A DNA stretch of 64,000 nt from NCBI GenBank assembly GCA_024639765.1, contig JAHEHU010000002.1:28201-92200 (forward strand), read 5' to 3'. Shown here one piece after another: positions 34,605 through 44,489 of this stretch; the first letter of the stretch is position 1, and each line of letters opens with the position of its first letter. A program made the position numbers and the translations under genes. The DNA is from Eudoraea sp. (GTDB lineage Bacteria; Bacteroidota; Bacteroidia; Flavobacteriales; Flavobacteriaceae). Under the pieces are notes generated by a model. That model saw only the letters and a list, made by a program, of their open reading frames with translations. It was not told the origin of the DNA and searched no databases.

Positions 34605-35698
34605 TAAGATCTTTTAAAACATTGCTTTTTATTCTTATGTTGGCTTCCTGTTCTTTTAATCAAAATGCTCAGGAAATGGGTTTTGAAGAATATGACCCTG
34701 CTTCAACCCTTGTAGTGCCGGGGGAAGAGATCACCAAAGCGAAGTTTCCTTTCATTGATGTGCATAGTCATCACTTCAGAATGGCCACACAAGATCTATC
34801 CGGTCTTATTAAAGATATGGATAAGATGAATATGGCCATCATGGTGAACCTGAGTGGTGGATCTGGAGATAATATTAAGAATATCCTTGCCAATATAAAC
34901 GAACATTATCCAAACAGGTTCGTAGTTTTCGCAAATGTTGATTTTGAAGGTGTGGGGAGTCCTGATTGGACTAAAAATGCTGTAAAACAACTAGAGATCG
35001 ATGTTGCCAGGGGAGCAAAAGGGCTAAAAATTTATAAAAGTCTGGGATTGAGATATAAAGATACAGACGGCAATAGACTGGCTATAGACGATGAGCGCCT
35101 TGATCCGATATGGGCCAAATGCGGGGAATTGAATATACCGGTTTTGATACATGCCGCCGATCCAAAGTCGTTCTGGGATCCTATGGATGCTAAAAATGAA
35201 CGATGGCTAGAGCTAAAGACGAGACCCAATAGAAAAAGAAGCGCTACAAACCCGGCACCATGGGAACAGATCATTGCAGAACAACATCATGTCTTTAAAA
35301 AACACCCAAATACTAAGTTTATCAATGCCCATATGGGGTGGTTTGCCAATAATCTGGGCAAATTAGGTGAATTAATGGAGGAAATGCCTAATATGTATGT
35401 GGGCATTGGAGCTATTATTGCTGAACTGGGCAGACAGCCAAGAAACGCACATGCTTTCTTTGTAAAATATCAGGATCGAATTCTTTTTGGAAAGGATAGC
35501 TGGCAACCAAATGAATTTCCAACCTACTTCCGGGTTCTGGAGAGCAATGATGAATATTTTCCCTATTATAAAAAATATCATGCCTTCTGGGCGATGTATG
35601 GGATGCATCTGCCAGATGAAGTGCTTCAAAAAGTGTACTATAAGAACGCCCTAAAATTAATTCCGTCCTTAGATACCGGCTTATTTCCGATTGATTAA
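34601..35698 (+). CDS. amidohydrolase-family lipoprotein
   Basis: The 365-residue protein has a lipobox ('FILMLASC') and an Amidohydrolase_2 (ACMS decarboxylase-like) TIM barrel. Metal-ligand segments are 'DVHSHH', 'VLIHAAD', 'FINAHMGW' and 'ILFGKDS', in the expected order. Family members decarboxylate or hydrolyse aromatic or lactone substrates. A lipoprotein form acting outside the cytoplasm is uncommon but is seen in Bacteroidota. It is coupled by a 4-bp overlap to the MocA-like gene, an odd pairing since that enzyme acts in the cytoplasm. Confidence 0.85.
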   Translation: MIRSFKTLLFILMLASCSFNQNAQEMGFEEYDPASTLVVPGEEITKAKFPFIDVHSHHFRMATQDLSGLIKDMDKMNMAIMVNLSGGSGDNIKNILANINEHYPNRFVVFANVDFEGVGSPDWTKNAVKQLEIDVARGAKGLKIYKSLGLRYKDTDGNRLAIDDERLDPIWAKCGELNIPVLIHAADPKSFWDPMDAKNERWLELKTRPNRKRSATNPAPWEQIIAEQHHVFKKHPNTKFINAHMGWFANNLGKLGELMEEMPNMYVGIGAIIAELGRQPRNAHAFFVKYQDRILFGKDSWQPNEFPTYFRVLESNDEYFPYYKKYHAFWAMYGMHLPDEVLQKVYYKNALKLIPSLDTGLFPID

Positions 35699-35865
35699 GT
35701 AGCCTACACTTACTTTAATAAAACGTTCCGACCTTTTGTGCCAACGAAAAGGGTTGTAAACCTTCTGTTTTTAAGGGATTTTGCAATAAATATTGAAAAA
35801 AATCAAACAAAAGTGTGATCTTTTATTAGGACAGGGCACTAATACCCCAAATACACAAGCATACA

Positions 35866-36354
35866 ATGCAAAAGCAAGACGCATTTGTTAACATAATAAA
35901 AGAACATCAGGCTTTGATCTATAAAGTGTCTGCCTTGTACACGGATCAGAAACAAGACCAGAACGATCTCTATCAGGAAATTGTGTATCAACTCTGGAAA
36001 TCTTTCGATTCCTTCAGGTCAGAGTCAAAGGTAAGCACCTGGATGTACAGAGTGGCCCTGAATACAGCCATTAGACAACTAAACAAAAGGAAACGCAGGC
36101 CACTTGAAGTATCCCTGGAAATAGTGAATTCGCCTAGTGCGGAAGGATACGACCCTGTTTTGGAAGAACGGATAAAACTTCTTCATGCACAGATTCAGCA
36201 ACTGAATATTTTGGAACGTGGTATTATTTTATTGGTATTGGAAGGGAAGAAATATGAGGAAATTGCAGAGATCACAGGATTTACAAAAACGAATATTGGG
36301 ACACGTATTTCAAGGATAAAAGAAAAGCTAAAGTCGGAAATGACAAAAAATTAA
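35866..36354 (+). CDS. ECF-type RNA polymerase sigma factor
   Basis: The 162-residue protein has sigma region 2 ('LYTDQKQDQNDLYQEIVYQL', then 'FRSESKVSTWMYRVALN') and region 4 with a helix-turn-helix ('KKYEEIAEITGFTKTNIGTR', then 'RIKEKLK'), joined by a linker. It lacks regions 1 and 3, as expected of extracytoplasmic function sigma factors. The gene 4 bp downstream encodes a small membrane protein and is probably its regulator, as is usual for Bacteroidota sigma/anti-sigma pairs. The target regulon is unknown. A Bacteroidota -7 consensus is not obvious upstream, so the gene may be read by its own product. Confidence 0.92.
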   Translation: MQKQDAFVNIIKEHQALIYKVSALYTDQKQDQNDLYQEIVYQLWKSFDSFRSESKVSTWMYRVALNTAIRQLNKRKRRPLEVSLEIVNSPSAEGYDPVLEERIKLLHAQIQQLNILERGIILLVLEGKKYEEIAEITGFTKTNIGTRISRIKEKLKSEMTKN

Positions 36355-36358
36355 TGCC

Positions 36359-36952
36359 ATGGAACTAAAAGAACTAGAAACATTATGGTCAGAAATGAAC
36401 CAGGAACTTAACTCTCAAAAGAAACTCACAAATGAATTAATCATGAACATGACACAAGAAAGGTATTCGAACAAATTTCAAAAGATCTCCACCTATGAAA
36501 CCATTGGAGGAGCGATATGCATTTTAGCAGGCATCTTTATTCTGACTAAGTTTTCTCTTTTAGATACCTGGTATCTGCAAGTATGCGGCCTGTTTACAGT
36601 ACTATTATTATTTCTATTACCCGTTTTAACGCTGAATTCCTTAAGACGTATTCAAAAGATAAATATTGTAGACAAGAACTTTAAGGAGACACTTGTTAGT
36701 TTTTCTAAGGCAAAGAAACAATTGCTTTTATTACAGCGATTAGGTATTTATCTAAGCTTTGTTCTGATGTTCACCATCCTGCCCGTTGCCAGTAAGATTA
36801 TGAAGGGAAGAGATCTCTTTGTCAATAGCAACCTATGGTATATTTACTTGCCCATAATGGCTGTTTTCCTCTTCTTTTTTGCAAGATGGGGGTACGGCTG
36901 CTACAAAAACATCACCAATTCTGCCGAAGATCTGTTAAAGGAATTAGAATAA
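36359..36952 (+). CDS. membrane protein, putative partner of the ECF sigma factor
   Basis: The 197-residue protein has a soluble N-terminal helical region of ~45 residues ('MELKELETLWSEMNQELNSQ') and four TM segments at ~50-68, ~73-93, ~125-145 and ~160-180. It follows the sigma gene by 4 bp and is closed by a terminator, so the two form one unit. The N-terminal helix has the position of an anti-sigma domain, but no zinc-binding ZAS motif (HxxxCxxC) is seen. The role as sigma-factor regulator is inferred from position only. Confidence 0.7.
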   Translation: MELKELETLWSEMNQELNSQKKLTNELIMNMTQERYSNKFQKISTYETIGGAICILAGIFILTKFSLLDTWYLQVCGLFTVLLLFLLPVLTLNSLRRIQKINIVDKNFKETLVSFSKAKKQLLLLQRLGIYLSFVLMFTILPVASKIMKGRDLFVNSNLWYIYLPIMAVFLFFFARWGYGCYKNITNSAEDLLKELE

Positions 36953-36975
36953 AAATATTCTAAACTATGATACGT

Positions 36976-37003
36976 AAAACCTTCACCTTGTGGAGGTTTT
37001 TTT
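36976..37003 (+). terminator. rho-independent terminator after the sigma operon
   Basis: AAAACCTTCAC and GTGGAGGTTTT pair over 11 bp (one T-G pair) around a CTT loop, with a run of seven T at the end. Confidence 0.85.
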
Positions 37004-37108
37004 GTGTCATTAGTAAAATAGGATATGATTAAAATACGCTATCTTTAAATACCCGAATAGCGTACTGCGTTACTCATGGATAGACTTCAACCATTCTGCA
37101 ACTAACCA

Positions 37109-39280
37109 ATGAAGCAGCAGATCTGTCTTATTTCAATGCTGTTGCTTGCAACAGTCCTTTGCTTTGCCCAAAAGAAAAATGCGGGGTATGTAATTCATAT
37201 AAATAAAACAAACTCATCCATAGTTATAGACGGTGTAGGAGATGATTTGGCCTGGTCTTATACGGATGTAGCCAAAGACTTTTTTATGGTATTACCGATG
37301 GACAAAGGGCCTGCCACTCAACAATCTGAGATTAGGATGACCTATGATGATGAGAATATATATTTGTTGGCCACGTTTTATAACAATACAGCAGGTAAGA
37401 ATTTTGTAGAATCACTTAGACGCGATTTTTCTTTTGGTCAGAATGACAACTTCTTGTTGTTTCTCGATCCTTTTAATAATCAAACCACCGGCTTTACGTT
37501 TGGTTCTAATGCCGCTGGCGCCCAATGGGATGGAACTATGTTTGGGGGCAGTGCAGTAGACCTTAGTTGGGACAGTAAATGGATCTCTGCGGTGAAACGC
37601 GATGATGACAAATGGGTATTTGAAATGGCATTGCCATTTAAGTCCATTAGGTATGAGAAAGGGGTAACAGAATGGGGGATCAACTTCAGCAGACTCGACC
37701 TTAAAACAAGTGAAAAGTCGAGTTGGACACCCATCCCCAGGCAATTCCCAACCTCATCTTTGGCATTATCTGGCACGCTGGTATGGGATATGCCCCCGCC
37801 ATCGCCCAAGCTAAACGTATCTTTTATACCCTATGTTCTTGGGGAGGTCAATAAGATTGATGATGATAGAGCATCTTCGGAAGGAAAAATAGGGGGTGAT
37901 CTGAAATTCAGTCTGTCCTCTTCTCTAAATTTAGACCTTACTGTAAATCCCGATTTTTCACAAGTGGAGGTAGACCGGCAGGTAACCAACTTAGATCGTT
38001 TTGAGCTTTTTTTTCCTGAACGCAGACAGTTTTTTCTTGAGAATGCAGATCTATTTGCCAATTTTGGATATGCCACTATTAGACCATTCTTCTCAAGGAG
38101 GATAGGGTTAGGGGTTCCCATAGATGCCGGCGCACGTATTAGTGGTAATCTTGATAAGAATTGGCGATTGGGAATCATGGATATTCAAACTTCCTCTATA
38201 CAGGAAACCGGTCAGCCAACACAAAATTTTGGAGTACTCTCCTTGCAACGAAAGGTCTTTAGCAGATCGAGTATCGGCCTCATGTTTGTCAATAAGGAAT
38301 CGTTCCGATATCCTTCGGAAGAAGATTCGCTTCGTACGGTGTTCCCAAAATTCAACAGGAATCTCGGGATTGAGTATAATCTCGGTTCATCAGACAATCT
38401 GTGGAGTGGTAAAGCCTTTCTTTTAAAATCATTTGCCCCCGATGATGATGGACGGGGTATAACACAGGCAGCTAATATAGCCTATACTAACAGGCAATGG
38501 TCCTGGGGCTTACAGGAAGAAGTGGTTGGGTCTACCTACACTGCCGAAGTAGGCTTCGTTCCAAGAGATAGCTATATTCGTTTAAATGGGTATTTGAGCT
38601 ATCTATTTTTTCCCTCGAAAGGACCTATTGTAAGCCATGGGCCAAAACTAGACCTCAGTCATTTTTTTGACCCAGATTTCAGAAAAACCGATTATCAGAA
38701 TACAGTAGGGTATACCTTGAATTATAGAAACAGAAGTATCCTTCAGGCTCAATTGATAAATGAATATGTGGAATTACTGACACCTTTCGATCCTACACGT
38801 ACCGGGAAAGAATTATTGGAAGCAGGGGCTCAAAATAATTGGAATACCGTTCGTCTTCAATATAACTCCAGGCCTCAGGGATTATTTACATATGCCTTTG
38901 ATACCAGCTTGGGCGGATATTATGAAAATGGGACCCGAATAAATTTCACAAATGAACTTGGGTATCGTTTTCAACCGTATGTTAGCCTGAGTTCTACGAT
39001 GAGCTACAACCATATAAGCCTGCCAGCACCCTGGAACACGACCGAATTCTGGTTAATAGGTTCCAAAGTAGATGTAACATTTACCAACAAGCTTTTCTTT
39101 GCAACCCTTTTTCAGTACAATGAACAAACCCGGAATTTTAATCTTAATTCAAGATTTCAATGGCGATATCAACCGGCGTCCGACCTCTTTTTGGTTTTTA
39201 CCAAAAACGAACGTCTTGCCCCATTTTCAGGAAACACCTGGAACATCACCCTTAAACTCACCTATTGGTTCAATCCCTAA
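37109..39280 (+). CDS. DUF5916 outer-membrane protein with CBM9-like domain
   Basis: The 723-residue protein has a signal peptide ('LLLATVLCFAQ'), an N-terminal CBM9-like beta-sandwich (~25-230; 'IVIDGVGDDLAW', 'DENIYLLATFYNN') and a C-terminal DUF5916 region of alternating strands (~240-723) ending '...NITLKLTYWFNP', consistent with an outer-membrane barrel. The conserved DUF5916 block 'ERRQFFLENADLF' is present (~305-317). The family is widespread in Bacteroidota and its role is not known; carbohydrate binding is suggested by the first domain. The gene has its own leader, with a TATCTTTA element at 37040-37047. Confidence 0.87.
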   Translation: MKQQICLISMLLLATVLCFAQKKNAGYVIHINKTNSSIVIDGVGDDLAWSYTDVAKDFFMVLPMDKGPATQQSEIRMTYDDENIYLLATFYNNTAGKNFVESLRRDFSFGQNDNFLLFLDPFNNQTTGFTFGSNAAGAQWDGTMFGGSAVDLSWDSKWISAVKRDDDKWVFEMALPFKSIRYEKGVTEWGINFSRLDLKTSEKSSWTPIPRQFPTSSLALSGTLVWDMPPPSPKLNVSFIPYVLGEVNKIDDDRASSEGKIGGDLKFSLSSSLNLDLTVNPDFSQVEVDRQVTNLDRFELFFPERRQFFLENADLFANFGYATIRPFFSRRIGLGVPIDAGARISGNLDKNWRLGIMDIQTSSIQETGQPTQNFGVLSLQRKVFSRSSIGLMFVNKESFRYPSEEDSLRTVFPKFNRNLGIEYNLGSSDNLWSGKAFLLKSFAPDDDGRGITQAANIAYTNRQWSWGLQEEVVGSTYTAEVGFVPRDSYIRLNGYLSYLFFPSKGPIVSHGPKLDLSHFFDPDFRKTDYQNTVGYTLNYRNRSILQAQLINEYVELLTPFDPTRTGKELLEAGAQNNWNTVRLQYNSRPQGLFTYAFDTSLGGYYENGTRINFTNELGYRFQPYVSLSSTMSYNHISLPAPWNTTEFWLIGSKVDVTFTNKLFFATLFQYNEQTRNFNLNSRFQWRYQPASDLFLVFTKNERLAPFSGNTWNITLKLTYWFNP

Positions 39281-39374
39281 AATAGGCAGAGAAGGCTATT
39301 TAGGCTAATTTAAATATGGTATAGAGTTTTTAATTCTATATTTTTAATGCGCTATCTCTAAAAACACCAATCAA

Positions 39375-41258
39375 ATGAAAATCTTCAACTATTGCCTTTT
39401 TATTTTCCTGTTCGTTTTATCCTCTTCCATGGTTTTTGCACAGCAATCTACCCTGGAAGCACTAAAAGAAATTGCGGTAATTGATCAAAAAGTGATGATG
39501 CCCATGCGCGATGGGATCAGACTCGCAACAGATATCTATCGTCCGAAGGGCGATCAGAAAGTACCGATCATTTTTTCCAGGACTCCTTATAATTTTAACT
39601 CCTGGGGAGATGGGGAAGAACGAACAAGAACGGCCGCAAGGGCCTACGAGGCAGTAAAAAGGGGGTATGCCTATGTTGTTCAGAATGAACGGGGCCGATA
39701 CTATTCCGAGGGAGAGTGGGATATCCTGGGTTTGCCCTTAACCGATGGGTATGATGCCTTTTCCTGGATGAAGTCACAACCCTGGTCTAATGGAAAAATA
39801 GGACTCTATGGATGTTCCTCCACGGCAGAATGGCAAATGGCCGTGGCAGCCCTGGATCATCCTTCTCTTGCTGCCATGGTTCCTCAAAGTTTTGGTGCCG
39901 GGGTTGGCAGGGTTGGAGAGTATTACGAACAAGGCAATTGGTACAGAGGAGGGGCAGAGCAGATGCTTTTCTTTGCCTGGCTGTATGGCGTTGAACATGA
40001 CACCTATAAACCCCGGATACCTGCCGGGGCCTCTCAGGAAGATCTGATCCGTATTTCAAGATTCTATGATCTAGCCCCCGAAAATCCTCCGGTAGATATG
40101 GCAGAAGCATTAAAACATCTCCCTATTCAGGATTTTATTAAAAATATTCATGGAAAAAAAGAAGTGTTCGATAAGATGGTGCGACGTAAACCAAATGACC
40201 AGGCCTGGTTTGAAGGCGGACTTTACCATGATGATATGGAGATCAATATCCCGGGGTTTTGGTTTGCCACATGGTACGACGTTTCCATTAGTCCCAATCT
40301 GGCACTGTATAACCACGTAAGAGAGAATGCCAAAGATGCCTCCGTACGTGAAAATCAATATATGGTCATTGCACCAACCCTTCATTGTGCCTATACTAGG
40401 GCCACTGAGAATACGATTGTTGGTGAATTATCAGTAGGGGATGCAAGGCTCAATTACGATGAGCAAATTTACGGCTGGTTCGATCTTTGGTTGAAAGGGG
40501 AGGCCAACGATTTCAAATCAAAAACACCAAAGGTTCAGTATTATACCATGGGGAGTAATCAATGGAATTCTTCCGATACCTGGCCCCCCGAGGAATCTAA
40601 ACTACAGACCTATTATCTTCATAGTGGAGGAGCGGCCAATAGTTTATATGGAGATGGCAGCCTCAGTCTAAAAAAGCCTGCAGCTGTGGAGACGCCAGAT
40701 ACCTTTATCTATGATCCTATGAACCCTGTACCTTCCTACGGTGGAAATGTATGTTGTACCGGGAACGCTGTAAGGGGAGGTGCCTTTGACCAACAAGGTA
40801 TGGAGACAAGAAATGACATCCTTGTGTATACCTCAGAAGTCCTGGAAGAGGGCATGGAAATGACAGGATTCATTGAATCCACCTTATATCTCTCCAGTGA
40901 TGTGAAGGATACAGACCTTACCATTAAGCTCATCGATGTGCATCCGGATGGGAGTGCCTATAATTTAGATGAGACCATTCAACGGGTACGTTACAGGGAA
41001 GGGTATCAACAAGAAGTATTTATGGAGAAAGACAAGGTCTATAAGGTAGAGCTGACCCCCATGGCTACCAGCAATTTTTTTAAAAAGGGACACCGTATAA
41101 GAATTGAAGTATCGAGCAGTAATTTCCCACGATTTGCCCGAAATTTAAATACGGGAGGAAATAACTATGATGAAAAAGAAGGGGTCGTTGCCACGAATTC
41201 CATACATCATACGGAGGCCTATCCATCTAACGTAAAACTGCCAATAATGCAAAAATAA
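39375..41258 (+). CDS. CocE/NonD (S15-like) hydrolase
   Basis: The 627-residue secreted protein (signal peptide ending 'VFAQ') has an alpha/beta hydrolase core with nucleophile Ser148 in 'YGCSST', and a C-terminal jelly-roll domain (~410-620) of the X-Pro dipeptidyl-peptidase C-terminal type. His in 'APTLHCAYT' and an upstream Asp complete the triad. '[14 protein letters not shown]' is the usual opening of this group, which includes glutaryl-7-ACA acylases, cocaine esterase and X-Pro peptidases. Actual substrate is unknown. The nucleophile loop lacks the common GxSYxG form (Ser-Thr replaces Tyr-x). The Pcm-like gene lies 62 bp downstream. Confidence 0.87.
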   Translation: MKIFNYCLFIFLFVLSSSMVFAQQSTLEALKEIAVIDQKVMMPMRDGIRLATDIYRPKGDQKVPIIFSRTPYNFNSWGDGEERTRTAARAYEAVKRGYAYVVQNERGRYYSEGEWDILGLPLTDGYDAFSWMKSQPWSNGKIGLYGCSSTAEWQMAVAALDHPSLAAMVPQSFGAGVGRVGEYYEQGNWYRGGAEQMLFFAWLYGVEHDTYKPRIPAGASQEDLIRISRFYDLAPENPPVDMAEALKHLPIQDFIKNIHGKKEVFDKMVRRKPNDQAWFEGGLYHDDMEINIPGFWFATWYDVSISPNLALYNHVRENAKDASVRENQYMVIAPTLHCAYTRATENTIVGELSVGDARLNYDEQIYGWFDLWLKGEANDFKSKTPKVQYYTMGSNQWNSSDTWPPEESKLQTYYLHSGGAANSLYGDGSLSLKKPAAVETPDTFIYDPMNPVPSYGGNVCCTGNAVRGGAFDQQGMETRNDILVYTSEVLEEGMEMTGFIESTLYLSSDVKDTDLTIKLIDVHPDGSAYNLDETIQRVRYREGYQQEVFMEKDKVYKVELTPMATSNFFKKGHRIRIEVSSSNFPRFARNLNTGGNNYDEKEGVVATNSIHHTEAYPSNVKLPIMQK

Positions 41259-41320
41259 GAAAGGACGGTAACCTCCCTTAACATGGGCATGCATGCCAAC
41301 CATAGCAGTAAAAAAGTATA

Positions 41321-42040
41321 ATGATTATGAAAGATGACCTTCTTTGGGCGAGTTGGATATGCGTGCTGCTACTTTTGCCTTTTCAGGGTCTTGCACAGGA
41401 TAATTATTCGGAACAAAGGAAACGCATGTTAGAGGAACACCTGAAACCTCGTGGCATAACCAGTAAGGCCACATTATCAGCCATGGGTAGCATACCCAGA
41501 GAGGCGTTCGTGCCAGATTCGAAAAAACCATTTGCCTATGATGACAGAGCCCTTTCTATTGGTGAAGGACAAACTATTTCACAACCCTTTATGGTTGCAT
41601 ACATGACCCAGGCACTTCATTTAAAAACTTCAGACAGAGTATTGGAAATTGGAACAGGTTCTGGATATCAGGCAGCCATATTATCCCAGATGATCGATAC
41701 CGTTTTCACAATTGAGATAATTAAGCCTCTTGCACAACAAGCCATTCAAAGGCTGAAGAACTTAAATATTGCTAATGTGGTTGTAAAAATAGGAGACGGG
41801 TATTACGGTTGGAAAGAGAAGGCTCCGTTTGATGCCATTATTGTTACCGCCGGTGCTGAGAGCATACCGCTTTATCTTGTAGAACAACTGGCTGAAAATG
41901 GAAGGATGATCATCCCCATTGGTCCCCATAGGGGTGTTCGCCAACTAATGTTGTTAAAAAAGAAAAATGGTAAGATCAAAAGCAGAGCTTTGATGCCTGT
42001 TCGTTTTGTACCCTTTGTAAGGGACAAACAATATCCTTAG
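41321..42040 (+). CDS. pcm: secreted protein-L-isoaspartate O-methyltransferase
   Basis: The 239-residue protein has a short signal peptide ('VLLLLPFQGLAQ') followed by a PCMT domain: 'PREAFVP', 'YDDRALSIGEGQTISQP', the SAM-binding 'LEIGTGSGYQAAIL', and 'IIVTAGAESIP'. PCMT methylates isoaspartyl residues in aged proteins so that they can revert to aspartate. A secreted form is typical of Bacteroidota and implies repair in the periplasm, though SAM supply there is not obvious. Starts at ATG 41321 or ATG 41327 are both possible. It follows the CocE-type gene and precedes a 264-bp gap. Confidence 0.9.
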   Translation: MIMKDDLLWASWICVLLLLPFQGLAQDNYSEQRKRMLEEHLKPRGITSKATLSAMGSIPREAFVPDSKKPFAYDDRALSIGEGQTISQPFMVAYMTQALHLKTSDRVLEIGTGSGYQAAILSQMIDTVFTIEIIKPLAQQAIQRLKNLNIANVVVKIGDGYYGWKEKAPFDAIIVTAGAESIPLYLVEQLAENGRMIIPIGPHRGVRQLMLLKKKNGKIKSRALMPVRFVPFVRDKQYP

Positions 42041-42165
42041 TCTCCTCCATAATTCCTGTGGAATTCAAACCTGATTCTTTGCGGTCTGCCTTTGCTATAT
42101 AAAGGGGTGATTATTCTGAAAATATTGACCGATTTTTGTGGTTTTTGAAGAGAAAAAGCGGTAAA

Positions 42166-42288
42166 TTAGAAGGCATTATTGCTGGAGTTAGATACCCTCT
42201 GTTTTGGAATACTGACTCTGGCAATTGCATCTTCAAAAGCCTCTTCTATAATACCTTTTGATGTGGCTTTTAGTTTATGTAATACGAT
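42166..42288 (-). pseudogene. possible remnant of a small dodecin-like gene
   Basis: On the minus strand a 40-codon frame, open from just after a stop at 42289-42291 to a stop at 42166-42168, encodes 'LKATSKGIIEEAFEDAIARV' in its centre. This resembles the N-terminal helix region of dodecin-type proteins (T-S-x-x-S-x-E-x-A). There is no ATG, GTG or TTG start and the C-terminal strands are missing, so it may be a decayed copy or a chance match. The rest of the 264-bp gap shows nothing else. Confidence 0.2.
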
Positions 42289-42304
42289 CTAAATACCTAA
42301 GACT

Positions 42305-44416
42305 ATGAAAGTATTCGATGACAAGCACATTAAAAATGTTGTATTTGTTGGAGCACATCAAAGTGGCAAGACCACCTTGGCAGAGACCATGTTGTTTGAA
42401 GCAGGGTTAATTAATCGCAGAGGCACCGTGGAAAACAAGAACACGGTCTCCGATTATCATGAAATTGAGCATGAAAGGGGTACCTCGGTTTTTGCAACCC
42501 CTCTGCATACTGAATGGCGCAATTACAAAATAAATATCATAGATACGCCCGGGTTGGATGATTTTGTAGGGGAAATTATTTCCTCAATCCGTGTTGCAGA
42601 TACCATTTTAACGGTGATCAATGCTCAAAATGGCGTTGAAGTAGGGACTGAGATCATCTGGAGCTATATAGATCAATACCAAAAGCCAACAGTTTTTGTG
42701 GTGAACCAAATGGATCATATGAATGCCAACTTCGACTTTAGTTTTCGTAGTATAAAATCGCTGGTCGGGAATAATGCTGTACTGATACAATATCCCATAA
42801 AGATTGATGGGGCACAATGTATTATAGATGTGCTGAAAATGAAATGCTATAAGTTTGGACCTGAAGGTGGGAAGCCCGAAAAACTACCTATTCCCGAGGA
42901 TCAGAAAGAACGTGCCGATATGCTTCATAATGAATTAGTGGAAAAGGCTGCGGAGAACGACGAGAACCTCATGGAACTATTCTTTGAAAAAGGCACCTTA
43001 AATGAAGACGAAATGAGACAGGGTATTAAGGCAGGAATGCTGAATCATGAACTGTTCCCTGTTTTCTGTATTTCTGCCCTAAATGATATGGGTAGTGGAC
43101 GTTTAATGGGCTTTATTGACAATGTTGCGCCTGCAGCAGCAGATCTGAAACAGGAACAATCAGTGGAGGGTAAAACCATAGAGAGAAAGAAAGAGGCACC
43201 AACGGCTCTTTTTGTTTTTAAAACCGTATTTCAACCCAGTCTGGGACAGATCACTTTTTTCAAAGTAAAATCTGGGGAGGTTACTATTAATGATAAACTG
43301 GTGAATTCCAGAAATGGTGAGACCGAGGTGTTAAACCAATTATTTATTATGGATGGAAAGAACAGGGAGCCAGTGAATAAGTTAACTGTGGGAGATATCG
43401 GAGCCAGTTTAAAACTAAAGCATACGGAAACCAATGACACGCTGAACCAGGAAGGTTCTTCTGTGACCATTAAACCGATTCAATATCCTGCTCCCAGAAC
43501 AAGGAGGGCCATATCGGCCGTCAAGAAACAAGAGGAGGAAAAATTAAGTGACGCCTTAAAAAAGATCCATAGTCAGGATCCTACAGTAGTCATTGAATAT
43601 TCTTCAGAATTGCGGCAGTTGATCCTTGGATGCCAGGGAGAATTGCATTTAGCTACCATAGATTGGAACTTAAAGAATAATTACGGAATTGAAGCTCATT
43701 TTGAGCCGCCGAAGATCGCGTACAGGGAGACCATTCAGCGGTCCTCTACGGCCAGTTACCGTCATAAGAAGCAATCGGGAGGAGCAGGTCAGTTCGCACA
43801 GGTTCATATGAAGATAGAACCCTGGAAGGAAGGAATGCCAGAACCAGACGGCTTCAATATAAGAGGTAAGGAAGAGATCGATCTTCCATGGGGTGGAAAA
43901 TTAGTATTCTATAATTGTATCGTAGGTGGGGTGATAGATCTTCGCTATTTGCCTTCCGTACGCAAGGGAATTTTGGAAGTAATGGAATCCGGACCGCTTA
44001 CGGGGTCGTTTATCAGGGATGTTAGGGTCATGGTATATGATGGTAAAATGCACCCGGTAGATTCCAATGATATTGCCTTTAAGATCGCTGGTGCCCATGC
44101 TTTTAAAGAAGCTTTCATGAATGCGAATCCAAAACTTTTAGAGCCCGTACAGGAAGTAACTGTTAAAGTTCCTGAGGATACAGTGGGAAGTGTGATGACA
44201 GATCTTCAATCAAGGCGGTCTATCATTCAGGGAATAGATAGTATAGACCATTTCCAGATCCTTAAATGTGCGGTTCCAGAAGCAGAGCTGTACCGATATT
44301 CAACAGATCTGAGATCTTTAACCCAGGGAAAGGCAACATTCAGTGCTGTATTCTCATCTTTTAAGGCAGTACCTAATCATATTCAGCAAAACCTGGTTAG
44401 TACCTTAGATAAATAA
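42305..44416 (+). CDS. EF-G paralogue, ribosomal translocation GTPase-like
   Basis: The 703-residue protein has the five-domain EF-G layout. G1 is 'GAHQSGKT' (16-23), the G2 Thr lies in 'ERGTSV', G3 is 'IDTPG' (79-83), G4 is Asn134-Gln-Met-Asp137 where NKxD is usual, and G5 is 'CISALNDMGSG'. Domain IV ('SGGAGQFAQVHM') is present, and the protein ends without the canonical C-terminal helix sequence of fusA. This matches the second EF-G family of Bacteroidota (annotated 'elongation factor G' or EF-G2-like), whose specific job is not known. The Lys-to-Gln change in G4 may alter nucleotide affinity. It appears monocistronic. Confidence 0.85.
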   Translation: MKVFDDKHIKNVVFVGAHQSGKTTLAETMLFEAGLINRRGTVENKNTVSDYHEIEHERGTSVFATPLHTEWRNYKINIIDTPGLDDFVGEIISSIRVADTILTVINAQNGVEVGTEIIWSYIDQYQKPTVFVVNQMDHMNANFDFSFRSIKSLVGNNAVLIQYPIKIDGAQCIIDVLKMKCYKFGPEGGKPEKLPIPEDQKERADMLHNELVEKAAENDENLMELFFEKGTLNEDEMRQGIKAGMLNHELFPVFCISALNDMGSGRLMGFIDNVAPAAADLKQEQSVEGKTIERKKEAPTALFVFKTVFQPSLGQITFFKVKSGEVTINDKLVNSRNGETEVLNQLFIMDGKNREPVNKLTVGDIGASLKLKHTETNDTLNQEGSSVTIKPIQYPAPRTRRAISAVKKQEEEKLSDALKKIHSQDPTVVIEYSSELRQLILGCQGELHLATIDWNLKNNYGIEAHFEPPKIAYRETIQRSSTASYRHKKQSGGAGQFAQVHMKIEPWKEGMPEPDGFNIRGKEEIDLPWGGKLVFYNCIVGGVIDLRYLPSVRKGILEVMESGPLTGSFIRDVRVMVYDGKMHPVDSNDIAFKIAGAHAFKEAFMNANPKLLEPVQEVTVKVPEDTVGSVMTDLQSRRSIIQGIDSIDHFQILKCAVPEAELYRYSTDLRSLTQGKATFSAVFSSFKAVPNHIQQNLVSTLDK

Positions 44417-44489
44417 TATTTGGCTGCCTAAAGTCAAATAGTTCTGGGATCATAGATATTGGTAACCGCGAAACTTTTTACTCAGTCTC

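Noticed and set aside
39787..40110. Several frames of 60-107 codons on both strands inside the CocE-type gene
   Set aside because: They overlap a gene with clear catalytic motifs and have compositions typical of out-of-frame reading (Pro/Arg/His-rich).
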